Source of the DNA: DATGFB01 sp032160545
GTDB lineage: Bacteria > Actinomycetota > Actinomycetes > Mycobacteriales > Jatrophihabitantaceae
Direction: 5' to 3'
Length of the DNA stretch: 24,567 nt
Assembly: GCA_032160545.1 (NCBI GenBank)
Contig: JAVHVN010000020.1
Span: forward strand, 1 to 24,567
Shown: positions 1 through 6,714 of the stretch, piece after piece
Layout: each line of letters starts with the position of its first letter
Position numbering within the stretch: position 1 is the stretch's first letter
Translations under genes and position numbers: made by a program
The notes under the pieces: model-generated
Databases searched by the model: none
What the model was told of the DNA's origin: nothing
Seen by the model: only the letters and a program-made list of their open reading frames with translations

Positions 1-1
1 G

Positions 2-820
2 GTGCTGCTGCCGTTCTTCTCGATCATGACGTTCCTGATCGCCGTCCCGACCGGCATCAAGTTCTTCAACTGGATCGGCTCGATGTGGGGCGGATCGGTC
101 ACCTTCGAGACCCCGATGCTGTGGTGCGTCGGGTTCATGGTGACCTTCCTGTTCGGTGGGCTCACGGGCGTGATCCTGGCCAGCCCGCCGCTGGACTTCC
201 AAGTCTCCGACTCGTACTTCGTGGTCGCGCACTTCCACTACGTGCTGTTCGGCACGATCGTGTTCGCGGCCTTCGCCGGAATCTATTTCTGGTTCCCGAA
301 GTACACCGGCCGCTACATGGACGAGCGGCTCGGCAAGGTGCACTTCTGGCTGACCTTCCTGGGTTTCCACACCACCTTCCTGGTGCAGCACTGGCTCGGC
401 GCCGAGGGCATGCCGCGCCGCTACGCGACCTACCAGGCCTCCGACGGCTGGACGACGCTGAACACCGTGTCGACCGTCGGCTCGTTCATCCTCGGCGCCT
501 CGATGATTCCGTTCCTGATCAACATCTACCGGTCGTACCGCTTCGGTGAGATCGTCACCGCCGACGACCCGTGGGGCCACGGGAACTCGCTGGAGTGGGC
601 GACTTCCTGCCCGCCTCCGCGGCACAACTTCACCTCCATTCCGCGCATCCGTTCCGAGCGGCCGGCCTTCGAGGCGCACTATCCGCACCTGCTAGCGAGG
701 CTCGAGGCCGAGGCGCACCTCGGTGGCAACCCGCGAGCCGGTGGGCAGACCGTCGGGTCTGCTGTGGGCGCCGGGACCGCGCACGGGCATCGCGACCCCA
801 CGCCCGGCGACCCTCGATAG
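2..820 (+). CDS. ctaD: cytochrome c oxidase subunit I, C-terminal part (5' truncated by window)
   Basis: Catalytic subunit of the aa3-type terminal oxidase, a multi-pass membrane protein that reduces O2 with electrons from the cytochrome bc complex. Only the last 272 residues are in the window; the true start lies upstream. Visible landmarks are the K-channel segment PTGIKFFNW (Lys at residue 20 of the fragment) and SYFVVAHFHYVLFG, whose two histidines (residues 77 and 79) are ligands of heme a3 and heme a. The GAEGMPRRY motif follows, and the last roughly 70 residues are a hydrophilic tail rich in Gly/Ala/His. serB follows 44 nt downstream on the same strand, an order also found in mycobacteria (from memory). 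The identification is secure; no internal frameshift is seen. Confidence 0.97.
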   Translation: MLLPFFSIMTFLIAVPTGIKFFNWIGSMWGGSVTFETPMLWCVGFMVTFLFGGLTGVILASPPLDFQVSDSYFVVAHFHYVLFGTIVFAAFAGIYFWFPKYTGRYMDERLGKVHFWLTFLGFHTTFLVQHWLGAEGMPRRYATYQASDGWTTLNTVSTVGSFILGASMIPFLINIYRSYRFGEIVTADDPWGHGNSLEWATSCPPPRHNFTSIPRIRSERPAFEAHYPHLLARLEAEAHLGGNPRAGGQTVGSAVGAGTAHGHRDPTPGDPR

Positions 821-827
821 ATCGTGA

Positions 828-852
828 CGACGGCTGGTCGGGCCGGCCGTCG
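828..852 (+). terminator. GC-rich hairpin between ctaD and serB
   Basis: CGACGGC (828-834) pairs with GCCGTCG (846-852). The stem extends inward by one G-T wobble and two G-C pairs around a 5-nt loop. It begins 7 nt after the ctaD stop and ends just before the serB ribosome-binding region. There is no U-tract. It could attenuate read-through from ctaD or stabilise the ctaD 3' end. In DNA this GC-rich the chance of a fortuitous hairpin is real. Confidence 0.35.
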
Positions 853-864
853 CCTTGGAGTTCT

Positions 865-2055
865 ATGATCCAGCCGACGTCGGTGCTCGCGACTCTGACC
901 GGGCGCGACCGACCGGGAGTGACCGCAGCCTTCTTCGCCGCGCTCGCCGCCTACGACGTAGAGGTACGCGACGTCGAGCAGGTGGTGATCCGCGACCGGC
1001 TGATCCTTGCCGTCCTTCTCGACCTGCACGGTGACCCGGCAGCCCTGCGCAACTCCGCCACGCAGGCGGCCCGAGCGCTCGGCATGGAGTGCGAGGTCAC
1101 CGTCGCCGACGGCGAACCTGGACGCGGTGCGCGCGGGACCCGCAGCCACGTGATCATCCTCGGGCGGCCGCTGCGGCCGGGCGCCGTCAGCCACATCGCG
1201 CAGCGCATTGCCGACAGCGGTGACAACATCGAATCGGTCCTGCAGCTGGCGAACGAGCCGGCGACGAGCATCGAGATGATCGTGCGCACCCAAGATCCCG
1301 TGCAGTTGCGCGCGGTGCTCGTCCAGGCCGCCGAGGACACCGGGGTGGACATCGCGATCGAGCCGGCCGGGCTGCGCCGGCGGGCGAAGCGCCTCGTCGT
1401 CCTCGACGTCGACTCGACCCTCATCAAGGACGAAGCGATCGACGTGCTCGCCGCGCGTGCCGGGGTGAGCGACCAGGTCTCGGCGATCACCGCGGACGCG
1501 ATGAGCGGTCATCTCGACTTCGCCGAGTCGCTGCGGTCGCGGGTGGCCCTGCTGGCGGATCTGCCGGAGCGGGACGTCCTCGCCGTGCGGGAGGAGTTGC
1601 AGCTGACTCCGGGCGCGCGGACCTTCGTGCGGACGCTGCGCCGGCTGGGCTACCACGTCGGCGTGGTGAGCGGCGGATTCACGGTGTTCACCGACCGGTT
1701 CGTCGACGAGCTAGGCCTCGACTTCGCCGCGGCGAACCAGCTGGAGATCGTCGAGGGCCGGGTGACCGGACGGATCGTCGGGCCGATCATCGACCGGCCC
1801 GGCAAGGCCGACGCGCTACGCCGATTCGCGGCCCAGTTCGACGTGCCGCTGTCACAGACCGTCGCGGTGGGCGACGGCGCCAACGACATCGACATGCTCG
1901 AGGCCGCCGGGCTCGGCATCGCCTTCAACGCCAAGGCGGCCTTGCGCGCGACGGCTGACACGTCGGTGAACCTGCCCTACCTCGACAGCGTGCTGTTCGT
2001 CCTCGGCATCTCGGGCGACGAGATCCAGGAGGCGGCCGGCGAGCCGGTGCGCTGA
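865..2055 (+). CDS. serB: phosphoserine phosphatase with tandem ACT domains
   Basis: Hydrolyses O-phospho-L-serine to serine, the last step of serine synthesis (cytoplasmic). The 396-residue protein matches the actinobacterial SerB2 layout: two ACT-type domains (about residues 5-80 and 95-165) and then a HAD phosphatase domain. HAD motif I is DVDST (181-185, nucleophile D181, acid/base D183); motif II is the VSGGF serine near 269; the motif III lysine is about 314 in RPGKADA; motif IV is GDGAND (336-341). The frame is open from 571, but the ATG at 865 is chosen because TTGGAG lies 4 nt upstream and the family N-terminus starts here; upstream residues are low-quality Arg-rich sequence overlapping ctaD. 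Known SerB2 ACT domains mediate dimerisation and serine feedback. Its substrate is also that of CysM encoded 3.6 kb away. Confidence 0.95.
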   Translation: MIQPTSVLATLTGRDRPGVTAAFFAALAAYDVEVRDVEQVVIRDRLILAVLLDLHGDPAALRNSATQAARALGMECEVTVADGEPGRGARGTRSHVIILGRPLRPGAVSHIAQRIADSGDNIESVLQLANEPATSIEMIVRTQDPVQLRAVLVQAAEDTGVDIAIEPAGLRRRAKRLVVLDVDSTLIKDEAIDVLAARAGVSDQVSAITADAMSGHLDFAESLRSRVALLADLPERDVLAVREELQLTPGARTFVRTLRRLGYHVGVVSGGFTVFTDRFVDELGLDFAAANQLEIVEGRVTGRIVGPIIDRPGKADALRRFAAQFDVPLSQTVAVGDGANDIDMLEAAGLGIAFNAKAALRATADTSVNLPYLDSVLFVLGISGDEIQEAAGEPVR

Positions 2056-2058
2056 ACC

Positions 2059-2628
2059 TCAGCCGCGCACCACGGGTTCGCCGACGAGCCCGACGCCCGC
2101 GTCCTGCAACTGGCGCAGCGCCGCCGTCACGGTCTCGCGCGCGACGCCGGCCGTCAGATCGAGGCGCACGGTCGTCGCCAGGCCCAGCCGAGCGGCGTCC
2201 AGGGCGGTCGCACGGACGCAGTGATCCGTCGCGATGCCGACCACCTCGACCGTGTCGACCCCGCGCTGCCGTAGCCAGTCGCCGAGCGGGACGCCGCCCG
2301 AGGCCGCCTCGAAACCGGAATAGGCGGCGGCGTGCTCACCCTTGTCGAACACCGCCTCGAGGTGGCTGCCGTCCAGGTCGGGATGGAGTTCGACACCGGT
2401 GGTGCCGACCACGCAGTGCCGCGGCCAGGTGTCCACGAAGTCGGGGTGGTCGGAGAAGTGGTTGCCCGGGTCGACATGGTGGTCCCGGGTGGCGACGGCG
2501 TGGTCGTAGCCGCCCTCGGCGAGCCGCCGGCTGATCGCGCGTGCGACGTCGCTCCCACCCGCCACGGCTAGCGAGCCGCCCTCGCAGAAGTCGTTCTGGG
2601 TGTCGATGACGATGACTGCGGTGCTCAT
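2059..2628 (-). CDS. pncA: nicotinamidase / pyrazinamidase
   Basis: Deamidates nicotinamide to nicotinate in the NAD salvage pathway; the family also hydrolyses pyrazinamide. The 189-residue protein carries the full active site at nearly the M. tuberculosis PncA spacing: catalytic triad D9 (VIDTQNDF), K96 (FDKGEH) and C137 (IATDHCV), and metal ligands D49, H51, H57 and H71. The start is ATG at 2628. It lies 9 nt downstream of pncB on the same strand, so the two form a two-gene operon catalysing consecutive steps from nicotinamide to nicotinate mononucleotide. Its 3' end converges on serB with a 3-nt gap and no visible terminator. Confidence 0.96.
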   Translation of the reverse strand: MSTAVIVIDTQNDFCEGGSLAVAGGSDVARAISRRLAEGGYDHAVATRDHHVDPGNHFSDHPDFVDTWPRHCVVGTTGVELHPDLDGSHLEAVFDKGEHAAAYSGFEAASGGVPLGDWLRQRGVDTVEVVGIATDHCVRATALDAARLGLATTVRLDLTAGVARETVTAALRQLQDAGVGLVGEPVVRG

Positions 2629-2637
2629 GCCCCGACG

Positions 2638-3915
2638 CTAACCGGAGACCAGCCGCGTCGGTATCGCCGGCTCGCCGCGCGAAAGCTTGAGGCCGTCCCA
2701 CGGCAGGCTCACGGTGGCAGCCCGCAGGTGCTCCCGCGACTGCTCCAGGGTGGGCAGGTCGTCGACGGGCTCGCCGCCGCGCAGGAACGGCCGCTGCACC
2801 AACCGCTCGCCCTCGTCCGGCTCGACCGGCCGGCCCGCCACGACGATCTCCTCGATCGCGGTGCCGGTCGGCTTGTGGGCGCGCAGGGCGGTCTTGCGAC
2901 CCCCGATGCTCGACTTGTTCTCCGAACGCTTGGCGACCGGGCGGCCGTCGACCTCGACGAGCTTGTAGACCAGGCCCGCGGTCGGAGCGCCCGAGCCGGT
3001 GACGACTGCCGTGCCGGCGCCGTAGGCATCGACGGGTGTCGCGGCCAGCGCCGCGATCGAGAACTCGTCGAGATCGCCGCTCACCACGATGCGGGTGTCC
3101 TTCGCACCCAGCGTGTCGAGCTGTTCACGAGTCTGCACCGCGAGCACCCCTAGATCGCCGGAGTCGATGCGCACGGCACCGAGGACGCGCCCGGCGGCCT
3201 CGACAGCCAGTTCGATGCCACGGGTGATGTCGTAGGTGTCGACGAGCAGCGTCGTGGACGGCCCGAGCGACTCGACCTGCGCCAGGAACGCCGCGCGCTC
3301 CTCGTCGTGCAACAGCGTGAAGGCGTGCGCCGCGGTTCCCGCAGTCGGAATCCCGTACCGGCGGCTCGCCGCGAGGTTCGACGTCGAACCGAAGCCGGCG
3401 AGGTACGCCGACCGCGCGGCCGCGACGGCGGCCTGCTCGTGCGTTCGGCGTGAGCCCATCTCGATGATCGGCCGGCCTCCCGCGGCCGTGACCATCCGGG
3501 CGGCAGCAGCCGCGACGGCGGAGTCGTGGTTGAGGATCGACAGCACCACGGTCTCGAGGACGACCGCCTCTGCGAACGTCCCGGTGACCGTCAGGATCGG
3601 CGAGTACGGGAAGAACACTTCGCCCTCGGGATAGCCGTCGACGTCACCGCCGAAGTGGTAACCGCTGAGGAACTCGGCGGTCGCGGCGTCGATGACACCG
3701 CCCACGAGCAGCCACTCCAGGGTCTCCGCGTCGAACCGGAACGCCTCGATCGCCTCGAGAACACGAGCCGTACCGGCGGCGACACCGTAGCGACGCCCTT
3801 CGGGCAGGCGGCGGGCGAACACCTCGAAGGAGCATCGGCGATGGGCGGTTCCGTCGCGCAGGGCCGAGCCGAGCATCGTCAGCTCGTAGCGGTCGGTGAA
3901 CAGGGCGGTCGTCAC
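2638..3915 (-). CDS. pncB: nicotinate phosphoribosyltransferase
   Basis: Converts nicotinate and PRPP (with ATP) to nicotinate mononucleotide and PPi for NAD synthesis; cytoplasmic. The 425-residue length is normal for the family. Visible family signatures are TDRYELTM at the N-terminus (7-14), MGSRRTHE (153-160), GTAAHAF (193-199, containing the histidine expected to be phosphorylated), VDTYD (225-229) and RIDSGDL (249-255). The start is GTG at 3915. The gene is divergent from clpS (47-nt gap) and heads the pncB-pncA pair. It is syntenic with M. tuberculosis pncB1 (Rv1330c, upstream of clpS), from memory. Confidence 0.95.
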   Translation of the reverse strand: MTTALFTDRYELTMLGSALRDGTAHRRCSFEVFARRLPEGRRYGVAAGTARVLEAIEAFRFDAETLEWLLVGGVIDAATAEFLSGYHFGGDVDGYPEGEVFFPYSPILTVTGTFAEAVVLETVVLSILNHDSAVAAAAARMVTAAGGRPIIEMGSRRTHEQAAVAAARSAYLAGFGSTSNLAASRRYGIPTAGTAAHAFTLLHDEERAAFLAQVESLGPSTTLLVDTYDITRGIELAVEAAGRVLGAVRIDSGDLGVLAVQTREQLDTLGAKDTRIVVSGDLDEFSIAALAATPVDAYGAGTAVVTGSGAPTAGLVYKLVEVDGRPVAKRSENKSSIGGRKTALRAHKPTGTAIEEIVVAGRPVEPDEGERLVQRPFLRGGEPVDDLPTLEQSREHLRAATVSLPWDGLKLSRGEPAIPTRLVSG

Positions 3916-3962
3916 CGACCGATCATGCCGCAGCGGCGGAGCGCGTCGCTGGGCGTGCCACC

Positions 3963-4274
3963 ATGGAGGGCATGGCGGGCACCCTGACGCCGCAGCGGGA
4001 GGCGGCGACGCGCGACGAGTTCGAGGAACAGTTCGAGGCCGACCGTCCCTGGGTCACGATCGTGTGGAACGACCCCGTCAACCTGATGAGCTACGTGACG
4101 CACGTGTTCATGACCGTGTTCGGCTACCCGAAGACGAAGGCCGAGAAGCTGATGCTCGACGTCCATCAGAAGGGACGCGCCGTCGTCTCGTCCGGAACCC
4201 GCGAGAAGATGGAACTCGACGTGTCGACCCTGCACGGGTACGGCCTCTGGGCGACCGTCCAGCAGGACACGTGA
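3963..4274 (+). CDS. clpS: ATP-dependent Clp protease adaptor ClpS
   Basis: Adaptor that binds N-degron substrates and delivers them to the ClpC/ClpP protease; cytoplasmic. The 103-residue protein has the ClpS core: WVTIVWNDPVNLMSYVTHVF (30-49, including the conserved Asn-Asp-Pro and substrate-pocket residues), a KAEKLMLDVHQKG helix (59-71) and the C-terminal GLWATVQQD strand. The N-terminal 28 residues are a variable acidic extension. The start may be ATG 3963 or ATG 3972; a GGAGGG at 3965-3970 lies too close to the second and inside the first, so the choice is open. It overlaps the next gene by 4 nt (GTGA), the usual clpS-DUF2017 arrangement in actinobacteria. Confidence 0.95.
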   Translation: MEGMAGTLTPQREAATRDEFEEQFEADRPWVTIVWNDPVNLMSYVTHVFMTVFGYPKTKAEKLMLDVHQKGRAVVSSGTREKMELDVSTLHGYGLWATVQQDT

Positions 4275-4735
4275 AGGTGACTCGCCGCTCGGATGGCCTC
4301 CGGCTCCGGCTGGACCCGGTCGAGTCCTCGATCCTGGCGACCCTCTTCACCGACCTCGCCGATGCGCTGGCGGCCGACGCGTTCGGAACGGGAGATCCCA
4401 TTCGCGACCGGCTGTACCCGTCCGCCTACGCCGACGACGAGTCGGCCGCCGCGGACTTCCGCTCCATGACCGAGAACGGGCTGCGGGACGAGCGGGTCCA
4501 GCGTGCCCGAGACTGCGCGGACGACCTGTCCGCCGATGACGTGCAGCTCGATCCTGAGAGTGCCGATCGCTGGATCCGTGCGCTCAACGATCTGCGGCTG
4601 GTGCTGGGCACCCGCCTCGGCGTCGCCGAGGACGACGACACCGACCACCAGTTCGGCCCGGAGGCCCAGGACTGGGCCGTCTACCACTGGCTGACCTGGC
4701 TGCAGGACTCCATGGTGGACGCGCTGAGCCGCTGA
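4271..4735 (+). CDS. DUF2017 family protein
   Basis: Conserved actinobacterial protein of unknown function, almost always next to clpS. It has 154 residues and no signal peptide or membrane segment. The N-terminus has a RSDGLRLRLDPVESSILATL segment and the C-terminus a YHWLTWLQDSMVDAL helix; both are hallmarks of DUF2017 as I recall the family. The middle is strongly acidic. The start is GTG at 4271, whose GTGA overlaps the clpS stop, implying translational coupling. The frame is open upstream to 3896, but that sequence is the shadow of clpS. A role linked to Clp proteolysis is an inference from neighbourhood only. Confidence 0.88.
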   Translation: MKVTRRSDGLRLRLDPVESSILATLFTDLADALAADAFGTGDPIRDRLYPSAYADDESAAADFRSMTENGLRDERVQRARDCADDLSADDVQLDPESADRWIRALNDLRLVLGTRLGVAEDDDTDHQFGPEAQDWAVYHWLTWLQDSMVDALSR

Positions 4736-4764
4736 CCGCTCCACGGCGCCGCCGTCGCCTTGGC

Positions 4765-4770
4765 TACCCT
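4765..4770 (+). promoter_or_regulatory. -10 box (TACCCT) of a probable leaderless mec transcript
   Basis: TACCCT fits the actinobacterial TANNNT -10 consensus and ends 8 nt before the GTG at 4779, so transcription would start at or next to the start codon. No Shine-Dalgarno is present before that GTG and no -35 element is obvious. Confidence 0.45.
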
Positions 4771-4778
4771 TGATCCCC

Positions 4779-5216
4779 GTGCTGACCATCGACCGGGCGA
4801 CCCGCGACGCGATCGTTGCGCACGCCCGGCGCGATCACCCGGACGAGGCGTGCGGCGTCGTGGCGGGTCCCGAGGGCAGCGACCGGCCGCTGCGGTTCGT
4901 GCCGATGCTGAACGCCGCGCGTTCTCCGACGTTCTACGAGTTCGACTCCGCCGACTTGTTGCGCCTCTACACGCAGATGGCGGCCAACGACGAGGAGCCG
5001 GTCGTCATCTACCACTCGCACACCGCCACCGAGGCGTACCCGTCGCGGACCGACATCTCCTACGCCTCCGAGCCGAACGCGCATTACGTCCTGGTGTCGA
5101 CGCGGGACGAGGACGAGACGGAGTTCCGGTCGTTCCGGATCGTCGACGGCGTGGTGTCCGAGGAGCCGGTCGCAGTGGTGGACGAGCCCGCCGCGCCGGA
5201 GCGCACGCATGATTAG
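4779..5216 (+). CDS. mec: JAMM metallopeptidase Mec, releases cysteine from CysO-cysteine
   Basis: Zinc-dependent JAMM/MPN+ peptidase that cleaves the cysteine left on the C-terminus of CysO after CysM has acted, releasing free cysteine and regenerating CysO. The 145-residue protein shows the complete JAMM motif: E23 (DEACGVVAGPEGSD), then H79-S-H81, seven residues, S89, two residues, D92 (YHSHTATEAYPSRTD). The sequence strongly resembles M. tuberculosis Mec (Rv1334) from memory. Start: GTG 4779 is preferred because it places a TACCCT box 8 nt upstream (leaderless); a TTG at 4770 in frame would overlap that box. Gene order mec-cysO-cysM is the known functional module. The stop codon is overlapped by a short ORF (5209-5280). 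Confidence 0.94.
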   Translation: MLTIDRATRDAIVAHARRDHPDEACGVVAGPEGSDRPLRFVPMLNAARSPTFYEFDSADLLRLYTQMAANDEEPVVIYHSHTATEAYPSRTDISYASEPNAHYVLVSTRDEDETEFRSFRIVDGVVSEEPVAVVDEPAAPERTHD

Positions 5217-5280
5217 CGCGGCGATCGAGCGCGTCCTGCTGGGGCACCGGCGTGCGGACGTCCGGTACGACTGTCGGTGA
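5209..5280 (+). CDS. short ORF (23 aa) upstream of cysO, candidate cysteine leader peptide
   Basis: ATG at 5209 overlaps the mec stop (ATGATTAG) and has a GGAG at 5198-5201 with a 7-nt spacer, a good ribosome-binding site. The peptide begins MISAAIERVLL and ends RRADVRYDCR, with Cys encoded by TGT at 5272-5274 as the second-last codon before TGA. The stop is followed 5 nt later by a hairpin. Short Arg-rich peptides with a Cys near the C-terminus before sulfur genes, and cysteine-responsive upstream ORFs, are known in actinobacteria. Here there is only one Cys codon, so the role is inferred. It could also be a chance ORF in the 171-nt gap. Confidence 0.4.
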   Translation: MISAAIERVLLGHRRADVRYDCR

Positions 5281-5285
5281 ATTGG

Positions 5286-5307
5286 CCCACCCCAGGCACC
5301 GGGTGGG
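5286..5307 (+). promoter_or_regulatory. hairpin between leader ORF and cysO (possible attenuator or mec terminator)
   Basis: CCCACCC (5286-5292) and GGGTGGG (5301-5307) form a perfect 7-bp stem with an 8-nt loop. CCCCAG at 5290-5295 could instead pair with CTGGGG at 5239-5244 inside the leader ORF, giving two mutually exclusive structures. No U-tract follows. The rest of the gap to cysO contains TTGACC at 5312-5317 without a convincing -10, and an imperfect dyad centred on CACGTG at 5322-5335. Confidence 0.4.
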
Positions 5308-5387
5308 ACGATTGACCCCAGTGCCACGTGTTGCAACGACCGCACGCGCCCGGCAGCCGAATCATTCCGACAGGAGCAGCAATCACC

Positions 5388-5663
5388 ATGGCCATCGAGG
5401 TCAAGATCCCGACCATCCTGCGCAGCTACACCGGCGGCGAGAAGTCCGTCGACGCCAAGGGCGACACGCTCGCCTCGCTCATCGACGACCTGGACGGCAG
5501 CCACCCGGGCCTCAAGGGCCGCCTCATCACCGACGAGGGCGCCCTGCACCGGTTCGTCAACGTCTACGTGAACGACGAGGACGTGCGCTTCACCGGCTCG
5601 CTCGACACCACGGTGAAGGACGGCGACTCGGTCACCATCCTGCCTGCCGTGGCAGGCGGCTGA
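5388..5663 (+). CDS. cysO: sulfur-carrier protein CysO (ubiquitin-like)
   Basis: Small ubiquitin-fold (ThiS/MoaD-type) protein whose C-terminal Gly-Gly is converted to a thiocarboxylate that donates sulfur to CysM in cysteine synthesis. It has 91 residues and ends ILPAVAGG, exactly at the stop codon, the required diglycine tail. The start ATG 5388 follows AGGAG at 5372-5376 (11-nt spacer); an in-frame ATG at 5328 would add 20 residues not found in the family. cysM begins 10 nt after the stop. The acidic surface segment YVNDEDVRF (60-68) is typical. The thiocarboxylate-forming adenylyltransferase (MoeZ type) is not in this window. Confidence 0.95.
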   Translation: MAIEVKIPTILRSYTGGEKSVDAKGDTLASLIDDLDGSHPGLKGRLITDEGALHRFVNVYVNDEDVRFTGSLDTTVKDGDSVTILPAVAGG

Positions 5664-5673
5664 CCCTCGCGCG

Positions 5674-6639
5674 ATGACCCGCTACGACTCGCTGCTGGAC
5701 GCGACGGGGAACACCCCGCTCGTCGGCCTGCCGCGGCTGTCCCCGCGGTGGGAGGGCGAGCATCCCGTCCGGCTGTGGGCCAAGCTCGAGGACCGCAACC
5801 CGACCGGCTCGATCAAGGACCGCGCCGCCCTGGCGATGATCCGCGCTGCCGAGGCCGAGGGACGGCTCACGCCCGGTTGCACGATCCTCGAGCCGACGTC
5901 GGGCAACACCGGCATCTCGCTGGCGATGGCGGCGAAGCTGGGGGGCTACGGGCTGGTCTGCGTGATGCCCGAGAACACCTCGGTCGAGCGGCGTCAGCTG
6001 CTCGAGATGTTCGGCGCCCGCATCATCTCCTCGCCGGCAGCAGGCGGCTCGAACCAGGCGGTGGCGACGGCCAAGCAACTGGCCGCGCAGTACCCGGACT
6101 GGGTGATGCTGTATCAGTACGGCAACCCGGCGAACGCGCAGGCGCACTACGAGGGCACCGGCCCCGAGATCCTGCGCGACCTGCCGACGATCACGCACTT
6201 CGTCGCCGGGCTCGGCACGACGGGCACGCTGATGGGGACCGGACGGTACCTCCGCGAGAAGGTGCCGGACGTGAAGATCATCGCGGCAGAGCCGCGGTAC
6301 GGCGAACTGGTGTACGGGCTGCGCAACATCGACGAGGGATTCGTCCCCGAGCTCTACGACGACTCGGTGCTGACGTCGCGGTTCTCCGTCACGTCGTACG
6401 ACGCCCTGCGCCGCACCCGTGACCTGATCGAGCACGAGGGCATCTTCGCGGGCATCTCGACTGGAGCCATCCTGCACGCCGCCCTGTCCGTCGCCGACAA
6501 GGTGGCCGCCGACGAGCGGCAGCGGGCTGATGTCGCGTTCGTGGTGGCCGACGGAGGGTGGAAGTACCTGTCGACCGGTGCCTACTCGGGCTCGCTGCAG
6601 CAGGCTGCCGAGCGCCTCGAGGGCCAGCTCTGGGCTTAG
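5674..6639 (+). CDS. cysM: O-phosphoserine sulfhydrylase CysM (CysO-dependent)
   Basis: PLP enzyme that makes cysteine from O-phospho-L-serine and CysO-thiocarboxylate. It has 321 residues. The PLP lysine is K48 in NPTGSIKDRAA; the phosphate/carboxylate loop is TSGNTGIS (75-82); the PLP-phosphate loop is GLGTTGT (179-185). Counted against M. tuberculosis CysM (K51, R220; from memory), R217 in the LRN motif is the arginine that selects phosphoserine over O-acetylserine, so OPS specificity is expected. The C-terminal tail GQLWA, which folds into the active site in the mycobacterial enzyme, is intact. ATG 5674 lies 10 nt after cysO. Expected to be resistant to oxidative loss of O-acetylserine-route enzymes. 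Confidence 0.95.
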   Translation: MTRYDSLLDATGNTPLVGLPRLSPRWEGEHPVRLWAKLEDRNPTGSIKDRAALAMIRAAEAEGRLTPGCTILEPTSGNTGISLAMAAKLGGYGLVCVMPENTSVERRQLLEMFGARIISSPAAGGSNQAVATAKQLAAQYPDWVMLYQYGNPANAQAHYEGTGPEILRDLPTITHFVAGLGTTGTLMGTGRYLREKVPDVKIIAAEPRYGELVYGLRNIDEGFVPELYDDSVLTSRFSVTSYDALRRTRDLIEHEGIFAGISTGAILHAALSVADKVAADERQRADVAFVVADGGWKYLSTGAYSGSLQQAAERLEGQLWA

Positions 6640-6714
6640 CCAGCGGTGAGCCGGCTGAGGAAGGTTCCGGCGCCGAAATGAACCACGGAGCCGCCGCGCG
6701 CGAACATAGGGGTG

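Noticed and set aside
571..864. 98-residue in-frame upstream extension of SerB
   Set aside because: It overlaps the ctaD coding region, has the Arg/Pro/Ser-rich look of an off-frame translation, and the family N-terminus plus a Shine-Dalgarno match ATG 865.
679..1656. Minus-strand ORF of 325 codons opposite serB
   Set aside because: Shadow of serB: no domain, Arg/Gly/His-rich composition, and overlaps a complete conserved gene.
5312..5340. Sigma-70 promoter directly before cysO (TTGACC)
   Set aside because: No acceptable -10 hexamer at 16-19 nt spacing; the sequence there is AACGAC/ACGACC.
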